The notes: generated from the sequence alone by a model not told the origin. A stretch of DNA of 64,000 bases from Sulfuritalea sp. (GCA_030247575.1 JAOTRV010000003.1:175532-239531); one strand, 5' to 3'. Positions 6,747 through 16,616 are shown, counted from the first letter of the stretch. Program-made: numbers and translations.

Positions 6747-8050
6747 CTCACGCTGGACAACGGGCCGTGCTGCGCGGCCTGTTCGATGCCGCCGTCGCCG
6801 CCGCCGACCCGGCGCGATGCCTGCCTGCGCATCTGCCGGATCAACCCCGGGGCCGCACCATAGTCGTCGGTGCCGGCAAGGCGGCGGCTGCCATGGCGCG
6901 CAGCGTCGAGGACCACTGGCGCGGTGATTTGCAGCGGCTCTCCGGCCTGATCGTCACGCGTTACGGACACGGCGTGCCGACGCAGCGCATCGAAGTCGTC
7001 GAAGCCGCGCATCCGGCGCCGGATGCAGCGGGGCAGCAGGCGGCTGCGCGCATCCTCGAAGCTGTCGGCGGGCTGAGCGCGGACGATCTGGTGCTGGTGC
7101 TGCTGTCCGGGGGCGGTTCGGCGCTGCTCGCGGCGCCCATGGCGGGCATCACGCTGGAGCAGAAGCGTGCCGTGACCAAAGCCCTGCTCGCCAGCGGCGC
7201 CGGCATCGGCGAGATCAACTGCGTCAGGAAGCACCTTTCGGCGATCAAGGGCGGCCGCCTGGCGCTCGCCGCCGCGCCCGCCCGTGTCGTGACGCTGGCG
7301 ATTTCCGACGTGCCCGGCGACGACCTGTCCACCATCGCCTCCGGTCCGACCGTGCCCGATCCGACAAGCTGTGCCGACGCGCTGGAGATCGTCGACCGCT
7401 ACGGCATCGAATTGCCTGCCGTCGCGCGCGAGGCCTTGGTGACTGGCGCCGCCGAAACGCCCAAGGCCAGCGATCCGGGCTTTTCGCGCTGCGAATCCCG
7501 GGTCATCGCCACCGCGCAAGCGTCCCTTGCTGCCGCGGCGGAGGCGGCGCGGACGCAGGGCATCACGCCGCTGGTGCTGGGCGACGCGATAGAGGGCGAG
7601 GCGCGCGAAGCGGCGCGCGTGCTGGGCGGCATCGCGCTTTCCTGCGTGGCGCATGGCGTGCCGCTGGCGGCGCCCTGTGTGGTGCTGTCGGGGGGCGAGA
7701 CCACGGTCACGGTGAAAGGCCAAGGCCGCGGCGGACGCAATGCCGAGTTTCTGCTCGGCCTCGCGCTGGCGCTCGGCGGCCATCCGCGGATTCACGCCAT
7801 CGCCTGCGATACCGACGGCATCGACGGTTCGGAGGACAACGCCGGCGCGCTGCTGTTGCCGGATACGCCGCTGCGCGCCATGCAAACAGGAATTGATTTG
7901 CGCCGGCGGCTGGTCGAAAATGACGCCTACAGCGTGTTTGCGGCTCTGGGCGATCTCGTCGTCACCGGGCCGACACGCACCAACGTGAATGACTTCAGGG
8001 CGATCCTGATCGAAGCGGCGGAAGATTCTGCCGCAGTGGAGAAACAATGA
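6737..8050 (+). CDS. gckA: Glycerate 2-kinase (MOFRL family)
   Basis: About 437 residues of the GckA/TtuD/MOFRL type. Seen in the sequence: IVVGAGKAAAAMA near the N-terminus, VLLSGGGSALLAAP, CVRKHLSAIKGG, SDVPGDDLSTIASGPT and the C-terminal MOFRL region VVLSGGETTVT...GRGGRNAEFLL. The enzyme phosphorylates glycerate, usually to 2-phosphoglycerate. The start is uncertain: GTG 6737 (overlapping hyi), TTG 6743 or GTG 6767 are in frame. The stop overlaps glcD by 4 nt. Its position after hyi fits glyoxylate-to-glycerate assimilation. Confidence 0.88.
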   Translation: MALTHAGQRAVLRGLFDAAVAAADPARCLPAHLPDQPRGRTIVVGAGKAAAAMARSVEDHWRGDLQRLSGLIVTRYGHGVPTQRIEVVEAAHPAPDAAGQQAAARILEAVGGLSADDLVLVLLSGGGSALLAAPMAGITLEQKRAVTKALLASGAGIGEINCVRKHLSAIKGGRLALAAAPARVVTLAISDVPGDDLSTIASGPTVPDPTSCADALEIVDRYGIELPAVAREALVTGAAETPKASDPGFSRCESRVIATAQASLAAAAEAARTQGITPLVLGDAIEGEAREAARVLGGIALSCVAHGVPLAAPCVVLSGGETTVTVKGQGRGGRNAEFLLGLALALGGHPRIHAIACDTDGIDGSEDNAGALLLPDTPLRAMQTGIDLRRRLVENDAYSVFAALGDLVVTGPTRTNVNDFRAILIEAAEDSAAVEKQ

Positions 8051-9516
8051 GTCAGCCCGAACAGTCTGCCGGGACGGCGCCGGACGCCGCCAACCCCGAG
8101 CGCGAAGCCTTGCTCGCCGAACTCGCCCGGGTGTTGCCGGCGACAGCGCTGCTGTCCGCGGCCGAGGATCTGAAGCCCTACGAATGCGACGGCCTCACCG
8201 CCTATCGCGCGCTGCCCTGGGCGGTGGCCTTGCCGCAAAATGAGGAACAGGTCGTCGCGGTGCTCAAGGTCTGCCACGCGCGCCAGGTGCCGGTGGTCGC
8301 GCGCGGCGCCGGCACCGGGCTTTCCGGCGGCGCCACGCCGGTGGCACAGGGTGTCGTGCTGTCGCTGGCGAAGTTCATGCGCATTTTGCAGATCGATCCG
8401 CTGGCCCGTCTGGCGCGGGTGCAGCCCGGCGTGCGCAACCAGGCCATCTCCGAGGCCGTGGCTCCTTTCGGCCTCTACTACGCGCCCGATCCGAGTTCGC
8501 AGATCGCCTGCACCATCGGCGGCAACGTCGCGGAGAATTCCGGCGGCGTGCATTGCCTGAAATACGGACTCACTTTGCACAACGTGCTGAAGGTGCGCGT
8601 GGCGCTGATGAACGGCGAAGTCGTCGAGATCGGCTCGCATGCGCTCGACGATCCCGGCTACGACCTGTTGGCTCTGATGATCGGTTCGGAAGGCATGCTC
8701 GGCGTGGTGCTGGAGGCGACCGTGAAACTGACGCCAAAGCCGCGCACCGCGCAGGTGGTGATGGCCAGCTTCGACAGCGTCATCGACGCCGGCAACGCGG
8801 TGGCGGCCATCATCGCCGCAGGCATCATCCCGGCCGGCCTCGAAATGATGGACAAGCTCGCCACCGCCGCGGTCGAGGATTTCGTCCATGCCGGCTATGA
8901 CCTCTCCGCGGCGGCGATCCTGCTCGCCGAGTCCGACGGCACGGCGGAAGAAGTCGCCGAGGAAATCGCCACGATGTCGGCCTTGCTGGAGAAGAGCGGT
9001 GCTCGCCAGCTGCGCATTTCGCAAAGCGAGGCGGAACGACTCAAGTACTGGGCCGGACGCAAGGCGGCGTTTCCGGCGGTGGGTCGCATCACGCCCGACT
9101 ATCTGTGCATGGACGGTACGATTCCGCGCAAGCATCTGTCGCATGTGCTGACCCGCATCGCCGAGCTTTCGGAGGAGTTCCACCTGCGCTGCGCCAACGT
9201 GTTCCATGCCGGAGACGGCAACCTGCATCCGCTGATCATGTTCGATGCGCGCAATCCGGGCGAAACCGAGCGCGCGATCGCCTTCGGCGCGAAGATTCTC
9301 GAACTGTCGGTCGATGTCGGCGGCACCATCACCGGCGAGCATGGCGTCGGCGTCGAAAAGGTCAAGCAGATGTGCGTGCAGTTTTCCCGCGAGGAACTCG
9401 AAGCCTTCCATGCCGTCAAGGCCGCCTTCGATCCGCTGACCCTGCTTAATCCCGGCAAGGCGGTGCCCTATCCGCGGCACTGTTCCGAATACCGCCTGAC
9501 CGGGAGCGCACGATGA
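8047..9516 (+). CDS. glcD: Glycolate oxidase FAD-binding subunit
   Basis: 489 residues of the VAO/PCMH flavoprotein fold. The FAD domain shows VVARGAGTGLSGGATP (about 83-98) and SSQIACTIGGNVAENSGG; the C-terminal catalytic part has HAGDGNLHPLIMF and TGEHGVGVEK. GlcD oxidises glycolate to glyoxylate at the membrane together with GlcE and GlcF, passing electrons to quinone. Lactate or other 2-hydroxyacid oxidase subunits look similar, but the adjoining glcE and glcF settle the assignment. The ATGA overlap with the kinase gene indicates coupling. A hairpin-rich spacer of about 110 bp follows. Confidence 0.93.
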   Translation: MSQPEQSAGTAPDAANPEREALLAELARVLPATALLSAAEDLKPYECDGLTAYRALPWAVALPQNEEQVVAVLKVCHARQVPVVARGAGTGLSGGATPVAQGVVLSLAKFMRILQIDPLARLARVQPGVRNQAISEAVAPFGLYYAPDPSSQIACTIGGNVAENSGGVHCLKYGLTLHNVLKVRVALMNGEVVEIGSHALDDPGYDLLALMIGSEGMLGVVLEATVKLTPKPRTAQVVMASFDSVIDAGNAVAAIIAAGIIPAGLEMMDKLATAAVEDFVHAGYDLSAAAILLAESDGTAEEVAEEIATMSALLEKSGARQLRISQSEAERLKYWAGRKAAFPAVGRITPDYLCMDGTIPRKHLSHVLTRIAELSEEFHLRCANVFHAGDGNLHPLIMFDARNPGETERAIAFGAKILELSVDVGGTITGEHGVGVEKVKQMCVQFSREELEAFHAVKAAFDPLTLLNPGKAVPYPRHCSEYRLTGSAR

Positions 9517-9625
9517 GCGCCCCGCACGGCCGCCCGAAGGGGTGCCAGTCATCACGCGGAGCCGCGCAGCGGCGAACCGTCGTCACCCCCTGCCTTGGGC
9601 AGGGGGTTGGGGGGAGGGTACTCCA
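9517..9625 (+). repeat. Hairpin-rich intra-operon spacer (family C) between glcD and glcE
   Basis: A non-coding spacer between genes that must be co-transcribed. It holds a perfect 10-bp stem (9585-9594 with 9598-9607, loop TTG) and ends in GGAGGG at 9613-9618, which is the Shine-Dalgarno for the GTG of glcE. Related spacers lie at 10673-10828, 16617-16718 and 55920-56006. Confidence 0.6.
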
Positions 9626-10672
9626 GTGAGCGACCGCATCGAGGAATACCGTTCGCGCATTCTCGAACGCAAGCCGCTGCGCTTGCGTGGCGGCGGCAGC
9701 AAGGATTTCTACGGCGGGCCGCTCGCCGGCGACGTGCTCGATACGCGCGGCCACAGCGGCATCGTCGGCTATGAACCGACGGAACTGGTGATCACGGCGC
9801 GCGCCGGCACGCCGCTGGCCGAGCTGGAGTCGACGCTGGCGGCACGGCGCCAGGTGCTTGCCTGCGAGCCGCCGCACTTCGGCGATGCCACGGTCGGCGG
9901 CGCCGTCGCCGCCGGATTGTCCGGTCCGCGCCGGGCGGTGGCCGGCAGCCTGCGCGACTATGTGCTCGGCGTGAAGCTGATGGACGGCGAAGGCCGCGAA
10001 CTGAATTTCGGCGGGCAGGTGATGAAGAATGTCGCCGGCTTCGACGTCTCGCGCCTGGTCACCGGGAGCCTCGGCACCCTGGGCCTGATCCTCGAAGTGT
10101 CGCTCAAGGTGATGCCGCTGCCGGTGGCCGAGACCACGCTGCGTTTCGAGATGCCGCAGGACAAGGCGCTCGACGCGCTGAACGGCTGGGGTGGCCAGCC
10201 GGTGCCGCTGGCCGCGAGCTGCTGGCAGGACACGGTGCTGACGCTACGCCTGGCCGGCGCGCAGGCCGCCGTCAGGGCCGCCTGCGATAAGCTGGGCGGC
10301 GAGCGTATCGCCGAGACCGAGGCAGCGGGCTTCTGGTCTGCGCTGCGCGAGCAGACGACGGATTATTTTGCCGGCGACGCTCCGCTGTGGCGGCTCTCCG
10401 TGCCGTCGGTGGCGCCGCCGCTGGACCTGCCCGGCCCGCAACTGATCGAGTGGGGCGGGGCCCAGCGCTGGCTGCGCGGCGGTGATGCCAGTCGGGTCCG
10501 CGAGGCGGCGGCGAAGGCGGGCGGCCACGCGACCCTGTTTCGCGGCGGCGACAAGAGCAGCGGCGTGTTCGCGCCGCTGCCGCCCGCGCTGATGGAAGTG
10601 CACCGCCGGCTCAAGCAGAGCTTCGACCCCTACGGGGTTTTCAACCCCGGTCGCCTGTATTCCGAGTTCTGA
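9626..10672 (+). CDS. glcE: Glycolate oxidase subunit GlcE
   Basis: 348 residues with a truncated FAD-binding PCMH domain: LRLRGGGSKDFYG, GYEPTELVITARAGTPLAEL, FGDATVGGAVAAGLSGPRR and the C-terminal KQSFDPYGVFNPGRLY. GlcE is the second flavoprotein-like subunit of the membrane-associated glycolate oxidase. GTG 9626 is chosen because it follows the GGAGGG site at 7 nt and starts the family-like SDRIEEYRSRI; an in-frame ATG earlier in the spacer has no support. Flanked on both sides by hairpin-rich spacers. Confidence 0.9.
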   Translation: MSDRIEEYRSRILERKPLRLRGGGSKDFYGGPLAGDVLDTRGHSGIVGYEPTELVITARAGTPLAELESTLAARRQVLACEPPHFGDATVGGAVAAGLSGPRRAVAGSLRDYVLGVKLMDGEGRELNFGGQVMKNVAGFDVSRLVTGSLGTLGLILEVSLKVMPLPVAETTLRFEMPQDKALDALNGWGGQPVPLAASCWQDTVLTLRLAGAQAAVRAACDKLGGERIAETEAAGFWSALREQTTDYFAGDAPLWRLSVPSVAPPLDLPGPQLIEWGGAQRWLRGGDASRVREAAAKAGGHATLFRGGDKSSGVFAPLPPALMEVHRRLKQSFDPYGVFNPGRLYSEF

Positions 10673-10828
10673 TATGAAACAGTCCCCACGCTCATCTCAT
10701 TCGCTGCCCCGCGAGGGGGCGCAGGTTTTCCACGGTCGGCATTGCACTGCCGACCGGCTCCGCGGGCACGGAGCAGTGCTCCGTGAATTCCCCGCTTCGC
10801 CCCTTGGGGCGGCCCGGCGGGAGATCTG
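10673..10828 (+). repeat. Hairpin-rich intra-operon spacer (family C) between glcE and glcF
   Basis: 156 bp without a gene. It contains ccccacgctca and ttcgctgcccc blocks shared with the trpE-trpG spacer, and perfect stems at 10733-10741/10748-10756 and 10767-10775/10777-10785. It ends CGGGAG a few nt before the glcF ATG, supplying its Shine-Dalgarno. Confidence 0.65.
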
Positions 10829-12070
10829 ATGGAAACCCATCTCGCCGATTTCATCCGCCATACCACCGCCGGCCGCGAGGCCGAGGAGATCCTGCGTCGC
10901 TGCGTGCATTGCGGCTTCTGCACCGCGACCTGCCCGACCTATCAGTTGCTCGGTGACGAACTGGACGGGCCGCGCGGCCGGATCTACCTGATCAAGCAGG
11001 TGCTCGAGGGCGTCGAGCCGACGGAAAAGACCCGCCTGCATCTGGACCGCTGCCTTTCCTGCCGTTCCTGCGAATCCACCTGCCCCTCGGGCGTGCATTA
11101 CACGCGGCTGCTCGACATCGGCCGCGAAGTGGTCGAGGGCAAGGTGCCGCGCACCGGCGGCGATGCCTTCATGCGCGGCGCGCTGAAGAATCTGTTGCCG
11201 CGTTCGAAGTTGTTCGGCGCGGCGATGAAGCTGGGGCAGTCGGTGCGCCTGGTCCTGCCCGGCGCGCTGCGTGCCAAGGTGCCGCCGCTTTCCTCCGCAG
11301 GTCCGGCACCGCACGGCGGCCACGCGCGGAAACTGATCGCGCTGGCGGGTTGCGTGCAGCCTTCGATGTATCCGAACGTCAACGGCGCGGCGCGGCGCGT
11401 GCTCGATCGCCTCGGCATCGAGATGATCGAAGCGGTCGGTGCCGGCTGCTGCGGCGCGGTGCGCGCGCACCTCAACGCTGCGGAAGGAGCGCGCGACGAC
11501 GCCCGGCGCAACATCGACGCCTGGTGGCCGCTGCTCGAAGCCGGTGCTGAAGGCCTGGTGATGACGGCCTCCGGCTGTGGTTCGCACGTGCTCGAATACG
11601 CCCATCTGCTGGAGGACGATCCCGAGTACGCCGTGAAGGCGGCGCGGGTGGTGCTGGCGACGCGCGACATCAGCGAGATCGTCGCGGCGGAAGCGGCCGG
11701 CCTCACGCCGTTGTTGCAGGCCTGTCCGCCACTGCCGGAAGCGGAGCGCGTGCTGGCCTTCCAGAGCCCCTGCAGCCTGCAGCACGGGCTCAAGATTCGC
11801 GGCACCGTCGAGTCGCTGCTCGCCGCCGCCGGCTACGCACTGTCCGCGGTGGCCGACTCGCACCTGTGCTGCGGCTCGGCGGGGACTTATTCGGTCCTGC
11901 AGCCGGAGATTTCGAAGCGTTTGCAGGCCAACAAGATCGCCGCGCTGACGGCCGGCGGCCCGGCCGCGATCGCCAGCGCCAATGTCGGCTGCATGGGGCA
12001 TCTGCAGGGCGTGACGCGCTTGCCGGTGCGGCACTGGATTGAACTGCTCGACGCACGTCTGTCCTCATGA
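10829..12070 (+). CDS. glcF: Glycolate oxidase iron-sulfur subunit
   Basis: 413 residues. Two ferredoxin-type [4Fe-4S] motifs are at the N-terminus, CVHCGFCTATCP (about 27-38) and CLSCRSCESTCP (about 76-87). The C-terminal half has two CCG-type domains, GAGCCGAVRAHL and HLCCGSAGTYSV, as in GlcF, LutA and HdrB-like proteins. The subunit carries electrons from GlcDE to the quinone pool. It is followed 7 nt later by the acyl-CoA synthetase gene. No glcC regulator, glcB malate synthase or permease is seen nearby. Confidence 0.93.
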   Translation: METHLADFIRHTTAGREAEEILRRCVHCGFCTATCPTYQLLGDELDGPRGRIYLIKQVLEGVEPTEKTRLHLDRCLSCRSCESTCPSGVHYTRLLDIGREVVEGKVPRTGGDAFMRGALKNLLPRSKLFGAAMKLGQSVRLVLPGALRAKVPPLSSAGPAPHGGHARKLIALAGCVQPSMYPNVNGAARRVLDRLGIEMIEAVGAGCCGAVRAHLNAAEGARDDARRNIDAWWPLLEAGAEGLVMTASGCGSHVLEYAHLLEDDPEYAVKAARVVLATRDISEIVAAEAAGLTPLLQACPPLPEAERVLAFQSPCSLQHGLKIRGTVESLLAAAGYALSAVADSHLCCGSAGTYSVLQPEISKRLQANKIAALTAGGPAAIASANVGCMGHLQGVTRLPVRHWIELLDARLSS

Positions 12071-12077
12071 GCGCGAG

Positions 12078-13745
12078 ATGAGTGGCATAGGGCTCGACGC
12101 CAGGGCGCGCGACTGGCAGACGCTGCGGGCGTCGTTTCGCTGGCAGGTGCCGGCCCGCTACAACATTGCCCGGGCCTGCTGCGGGCGCTGGGCCGATGAT
12201 CGGTCGCGCTTCGCCTTGTACTACGAGGATGAAACCGGCCACACCGAAGCCTGGACCTTCTGGGACGTGCAGCAGGCCGCCAACCGCCTGTCCAACGTGC
12301 TGGGCGCGATGGGCGTCATGGCCGGCGACCGCGTCGCCATCATCCTGCCGCAGCGGCCCGAAACCGGCGTCGCCCACATGGCCTGCTACCAGATGGGCGC
12401 GATCGCCGTGCCGGTCTCCCATCTGTTCGGCGCCGACGCGCTGGAGTTCAGGCTGAATCACGCCGAAGTGCGGGTGGCCATCGTCGACGAGGGCGGGCTG
12501 GAAAAGCTTGCCGCCGCGCGCGCGGCGCTGCCGCACCTGAAGCACGTGATCGGCGTCGGCGGCGCGCGCGAATCCTGGGTGCGCGAGTGGGCCACGCTGC
12601 TGCCCCTCGCTTCGTCGCACTACACGCCGGCGGACACCGCGGCCGACGACCCGGCGATGATCATCTACACCAGCGGCACGACCGGCAATCCCAAGGGGGC
12701 GCTGATCGCGCAGCGCAGCCTGATCGGCAATCTGCCGGGCTTCGTCTGCTCGCACGATTTCTACCCGCAGCACGGCGACATGTTCTGGTCGCCGGCCGAC
12801 TGGGCCTGGACCGGCGGCCTGTTCGACGCCCTGCTGCCGAGCTGGAACTTCGGCCAGCCGCTGCTGGGCTATCGCGGCCGCTTCGATCCGGAGAAGGCCT
12901 TCTGGCTGATGCAGAAGTACGGCATACGCAATGCCTTCCTCTTTCCGACGGCGCTGAAAATGATGATGAAAGCCGTGCCGCAGCCGAAGGAAAAATACGA
13001 CCTCGCCCTGCGCAGCATCATGAGCGCCGGCGAGACCGTCGGCGAAACCGTCTGCCACTGGACGCAGGAAGCGTTGGGCGTGACGGTCAACGAGATGTAC
13101 GGCCAGACCGAAATCAACTACATCGTCGGCAACTGCGCGACGGTGATGCCGCCCAAGGCCGGCGCCATGGGCCGCGGCTATCCGGGGCACCAGTTGGGAG
13201 TGCTCGACGACGAGGGCAATCCGGTGGCGCCCGGCGAAATGGGCGAGGTCTGCGTGCAGCGCAGCTGCAACGGCGAAATGGACCCGGTGTTCATGCTCGG
13301 CTACTGGAAGAATCCCGAGGCAACGGCGGAAAAGTTCTTCGGCGGCGGCATAGCCGATCCTCAGGCCTGGGGCCGCACCGGCGACCTGGCGAAGATGGAT
13401 GGGGACGGCGTGCTCTGGTACCAGGGCCGCAGCGACGACATGTTCAAGAGCGCCGGCTATCGCATCGGTCCGGGCGAGATCGAGAACTGCCTGGTCAAGC
13501 ATGCGGCGGTGGCCAATGCCGCCGTGATCGGGGCGCCCGACGAGACGCGCGGCACCGTGGTCAAGGCCTTCGTCGTGCTGCAGGCGGGCCAGAAGCCTTC
13601 GGCCGAACTCGAGGCCTCGCTGCAGCAGCATGTGCGGCAGTATCTCGCACCCTACGAGTATCCCAAGATCATCGAGTTCATCGATGCCTTGCCGATGACC
13701 ACCACCGGCAAGGTGCAGCGCCGGCTGCTGCGCAATCGCGCCTGA
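12078..13745 (+). CDS. AMP-forming acyl-CoA synthetase
   Basis: 555 residues of the ANL superfamily. The P-loop-like motif IIYTSGTTGNPKGALI, MYGQTEINYIV (A5), RTGDLAKMDGDGVLWYQGRSDDMFKSAGYRIGP split as A7-A8, and the A10 lysine in TTTGKVQRR are all present. It activates a carboxylic acid to its acyl-CoA. The overall type resembles medium-chain or acetyl/propionyl-type synthetases (SAMEs), and the substrate cannot be told from sequence. ATG 12078 gives the best start. It lies 7 nt after glcF, so it is probably co-transcribed with the glycolate genes, and converges on corA. Confidence 0.85.
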   Translation: MSGIGLDARARDWQTLRASFRWQVPARYNIARACCGRWADDRSRFALYYEDETGHTEAWTFWDVQQAANRLSNVLGAMGVMAGDRVAIILPQRPETGVAHMACYQMGAIAVPVSHLFGADALEFRLNHAEVRVAIVDEGGLEKLAAARAALPHLKHVIGVGGARESWVREWATLLPLASSHYTPADTAADDPAMIIYTSGTTGNPKGALIAQRSLIGNLPGFVCSHDFYPQHGDMFWSPADWAWTGGLFDALLPSWNFGQPLLGYRGRFDPEKAFWLMQKYGIRNAFLFPTALKMMMKAVPQPKEKYDLALRSIMSAGETVGETVCHWTQEALGVTVNEMYGQTEINYIVGNCATVMPPKAGAMGRGYPGHQLGVLDDEGNPVAPGEMGEVCVQRSCNGEMDPVFMLGYWKNPEATAEKFFGGGIADPQAWGRTGDLAKMDGDGVLWYQGRSDDMFKSAGYRIGPGEIENCLVKHAAVANAAVIGAPDETRGTVVKAFVVLQAGQKPSAELEASLQQHVRQYLAPYEYPKIIEFIDALPMTTTGKVQRRLLRNRA

Positions 13746-13751
13746 ACCGTC

Positions 13752-14852
13752 CTACTCGAGCCAGCGCCGCCGCCAGAAGATGATGGAGAGCGTCGTGGCT
13801 ACCGTCGCCATCATGCCGATGGCGATCAGGAAACCGGTGGGCAAATCGAGCAGCGGCATGGTCTTGAAGTTCATGCCGAAGATGCCCGAGATCAGCGTCG
13901 CCGGCATGAAGATGATGGCGACCACGGTCAGCGCCCTGACCTCCTGATTGACGCGGTTGCTGACCGCGGACAGATAGATGTCGAGCATGCCCGCGATCAC
14001 GTCGCGGTTGGCTTCCAGCGATTCGATGGCATGCACCGTGTGGTCGTAGATGTCGCGCAGGTAGGGGCGCGTTTCCGGCCTGAAAAAGCGGTCGTCGGCG
14101 CGGGTCAGGCTGTTGATCACTTCGCGCAGGGGCCAGATCGAGCGGCGCAGCGTGAGGGTCTCGCGCTTGAGCTGGTGCACGGTCTGCAGCGATCCGGGCC
14201 TGGGCCGCTCCAGCATGATGTCCTCCAGTTCCTCGGTGCGTTCGCCGATGCTCTCCAGGATCGTGAAGTAGCGGTCGACGATGGCATCGAGCAGGGAATA
14301 GGCAAGGTAGTCGGCGCCGAGCTTGCGGATCTGTCCGCGATCCTGGCGCAGGCGCTCGCGCACCGGGTCGAAGCGGCCGCTGGGGCGTTCCTGGAAAGTC
14401 AGGACGAAGTTGCGGCCGAGGATCAGGCTGACCTGGTCGGAATCGATCTGGTTGCTCTTGCCATCGATCTCGAAGAAGCGGGCGACCATGAACAGGTAGT
14501 CGCCGTAGTCGTCGATCTTCGGTCGCTGGTTGGTGTTGAGGATGTCTTCCAGCACCAGCGGGTGCAGATTGAAGCGGCGACCGATTTCCGCCATGACTTC
14601 GGGTTCGTGCAGGCCATGCACGTTGAGCCAGAGCACCGGCAGCGTCGGCTGATAGGCCTGGGAGGCTGCCAGTGACTTGAACTGGTGCTCGGCAATCTCG
14701 GCCTCGCCATATTCGATCAGCGAGATCGCCGCCTGTTCGGTTTTGCGCTCGCCGAGGTGGATCAGCGCGCCGGGAGCGAGGCCCACCTTGGCGGATGGCG
14801 ACAGGCGTCTGGCGGCGCGTGCGCGCGGGCGATTCGGCTTTGGACTGGTCAT
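13752..14852 (-). CDS. corA: CorA family magnesium/cobalt transporter
   Basis: 366 residues. A long soluble N-terminal domain is followed by two C-terminal transmembrane helices (about 307-327 and 338-358) with the signature GMN in GIFGMNFKTMP between them. CorA forms pentameric channels for Mg2+ (and Co2+/Ni2+). The N-terminus is basic (PKPNRPRARAARR). It is divergent from pntA; the 174-bp intergenic region holds an inverted repeat at 14877-14899. Confidence 0.9.
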   Translation of the reverse strand: MTSPKPNRPRARAARRLSPSAKVGLAPGALIHLGERKTEQAAISLIEYGEAEIAEHQFKSLAASQAYQPTLPVLWLNVHGLHEPEVMAEIGRRFNLHPLVLEDILNTNQRPKIDDYGDYLFMVARFFEIDGKSNQIDSDQVSLILGRNFVLTFQERPSGRFDPVRERLRQDRGQIRKLGADYLAYSLLDAIVDRYFTILESIGERTEELEDIMLERPRPGSLQTVHQLKRETLTLRRSIWPLREVINSLTRADDRFFRPETRPYLRDIYDHTVHAIESLEANRDVIAGMLDIYLSAVSNRVNQEVRALTVVAIIFMPATLISGIFGMNFKTMPLLDLPTGFLIAIGMMATVATTLSIIFWRRRWLE

Positions 14853-14876
14853 GTCGTGCCTATCGAAAGATGACCG

Positions 14877-14899
14877 ATATCGATCAAATGGATTGATAT
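14877..14899. promoter_or_regulatory. Imperfect palindrome in the corA/pntA intergenic region
   Basis: ATATCGATC, a 5-nt spacer and GATTGATAT form 9-bp arms with one mismatch. It lies between divergent genes and near likely promoter elements (TATCAT at 14909-14914), so it could be an operator. No regulator is identified. Confidence 0.35.
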
Positions 14900-15026
14900 G
14901 GAAGGCGTATCATAGCCGCGGTGCATCATCTGCGGCGGCAGGGCACATATCAGCCATGGATGGGACGGACAAGAAAAACAGGCATTCGTGCATTCGAGTA
15001 TCGATGAAAATGGAAATGGGAGAATC

Positions 15027-16616
15027 ATGGCACTGACAATTGGAGTTCCCCGGGAAACGCTGCCGGGCGAAAAACGTGTTGCTACCGTACCCGAAGTCGT
15101 TGAAAAACTGATCAAGCTGGGCTTTTCGGTTGCGGTCGAATCCGGCGCCGGCGATGCGGCGAATTGCAGCGACGACAGCTATCGGGCCGCAGGCGCTCAG
15201 GTCGTCGAAGGCGCCGCCAAACTGTGGGCGGGGTCCGACATCGTGTTCAAGGTCGGCGTACCGACGACGGAGGAGGTCGGCCTCCTGCGCGAAGGCGGCA
15301 CCCTGATCGGCTTCGTCTGGCCGGCACAGAACCCGGACCTGATGCAGCAGCTCGCCGCGAAGAAGGCCACGGTGCTGGCGATCGACTCGCTGCCGCGCCA
15401 GCTTTCGCGCGCCCAGAAGATGGACGCCCTGACCTCCCAGGCCGGCGTCGCCGGCTACCGCGCGGTGATCGAGGCCGCCAACGCCTTCGGCCGCTTCTTC
15501 AACGGCCAGATCACGGCCGCGGGCAAGGTGCCGCCGGCCAAGGTCTTCATCGCCGGCGCCGGCGTCGCCGGCCTGGCGGCGATCGGCACGGCGGCCGGTC
15601 TCGGCGCCATCGTGCGCGCCAACGACACGCGCGCCGAAGTGGCCGACCAGGTCGTGTCGCTGGGCGGCGAATTCGTCAAGGTCGATTACGAGGAAGAAGG
15701 TTCCGGCGGCGGCGGCTACGCCAAAGTCATGTCCGAGGGCTTCCAGCAGGCACAGCGCGAGATGTACGCCAAGCAGGCCCGGGAAGTCGACATCATCATC
15801 ACCACCGCGCTGATCCCGGGCAAGCCCGCGCCCAGGCTGATTACCGCCGAGATGGTGCAGAGCATGAAGCCCGGCAGCGTGATCGTGGACATGGCGGCCG
15901 AGCGCGGCGGTAACTGCGAGCTGACCGAGCCGGGCAAGGCGGTGGTGAAGCACGGCGTCACCATCGTCGGCTACACCGACCTGAACTCGCGCCTGGCGAA
16001 GCAGTCCTCGACGCTGTACGCCACCAACCTGTTCCGCCTCACCGAGGAGTTGTGCAAGACCAAGGACGGCATCATCGACGTCAATATGGAAGACGATGCG
16101 ATACGCGGCCTGACGGTCGTCAAGGACGGCGAAGTCACCTGGCCGCCACCGGCGCCGAAGCTTCCTGCGGCGGCGACCGCTGCCAAGCCAGCCGCGGCGC
16201 CGGCGCAGGCGGCGAAGAAAGGCCACGGCCACGGCGCCGCGAGCGAGCCGATGGCGGGCAACAAGCTGGCCATCATGTTCGGCGTCGCCGCCGCGCTGTT
16301 CTGGTTCGTCGGCGCCAACGCGCCGGCCGCCTTCCTTGCCCACTTCACGGTATTCGTGCTGGCCTGCTTCGTCGGCTACATGGTGGTGTGGAACGTGACG
16401 CCGGCACTGCATACGCCTTTGATGAGCGTGACCAACGCGATTTCCAGCATCATCGCCATCGGCGCCCTGGTGCAGATCGCGCCGCCGCTGGCCGGCGGCA
16501 TGCCGCCGGATCAGTGGATACGCTGGCTGGCGGTGGGCGGCATCGTGCTCACGGCCGTCAATATGTTCGGCGGCTTCGCCGTGACCCAGCGCATGCTGGC
16601 CATGTTCAGGAAATGA
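15027..16616 (+). CDS. pntA: NAD(P) transhydrogenase subunit alpha
   Basis: 529 residues. The N-terminal domain I starts [25 protein letters not shown]-like and contains the dinucleotide-binding [17 protein letters not shown] (about 172-188) and a mobile-loop region. An Ala/Pro/Lys-rich linker (about 380-405) leads to a C-terminal membrane part with about four helices. PntAB uses the proton motive force to reduce NADP+ with NADH. ATG 15027, preceded by gggaga, is preferred over upstream in-frame starts because it begins the conserved domain. pntB follows after a hairpin-rich spacer. Confidence 0.95.
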   Translation: MALTIGVPRETLPGEKRVATVPEVVEKLIKLGFSVAVESGAGDAANCSDDSYRAAGAQVVEGAAKLWAGSDIVFKVGVPTTEEVGLLREGGTLIGFVWPAQNPDLMQQLAAKKATVLAIDSLPRQLSRAQKMDALTSQAGVAGYRAVIEAANAFGRFFNGQITAAGKVPPAKVFIAGAGVAGLAAIGTAAGLGAIVRANDTRAEVADQVVSLGGEFVKVDYEEEGSGGGGYAKVMSEGFQQAQREMYAKQAREVDIIITTALIPGKPAPRLITAEMVQSMKPGSVIVDMAAERGGNCELTEPGKAVVKHGVTIVGYTDLNSRLAKQSSTLYATNLFRLTEELCKTKDGIIDVNMEDDAIRGLTVVKDGEVTWPPPAPKLPAAATAAKPAAAPAQAAKKGHGHGAASEPMAGNKLAIMFGVAAALFWFVGANAPAAFLAHFTVFVLACFVGYMVVWNVTPALHTPLMSVTNAISSIIAIGALVQIAPPLAGGMPPDQWIRWLAVGGIVLTAVNMFGGFAVTQRMLAMFRK

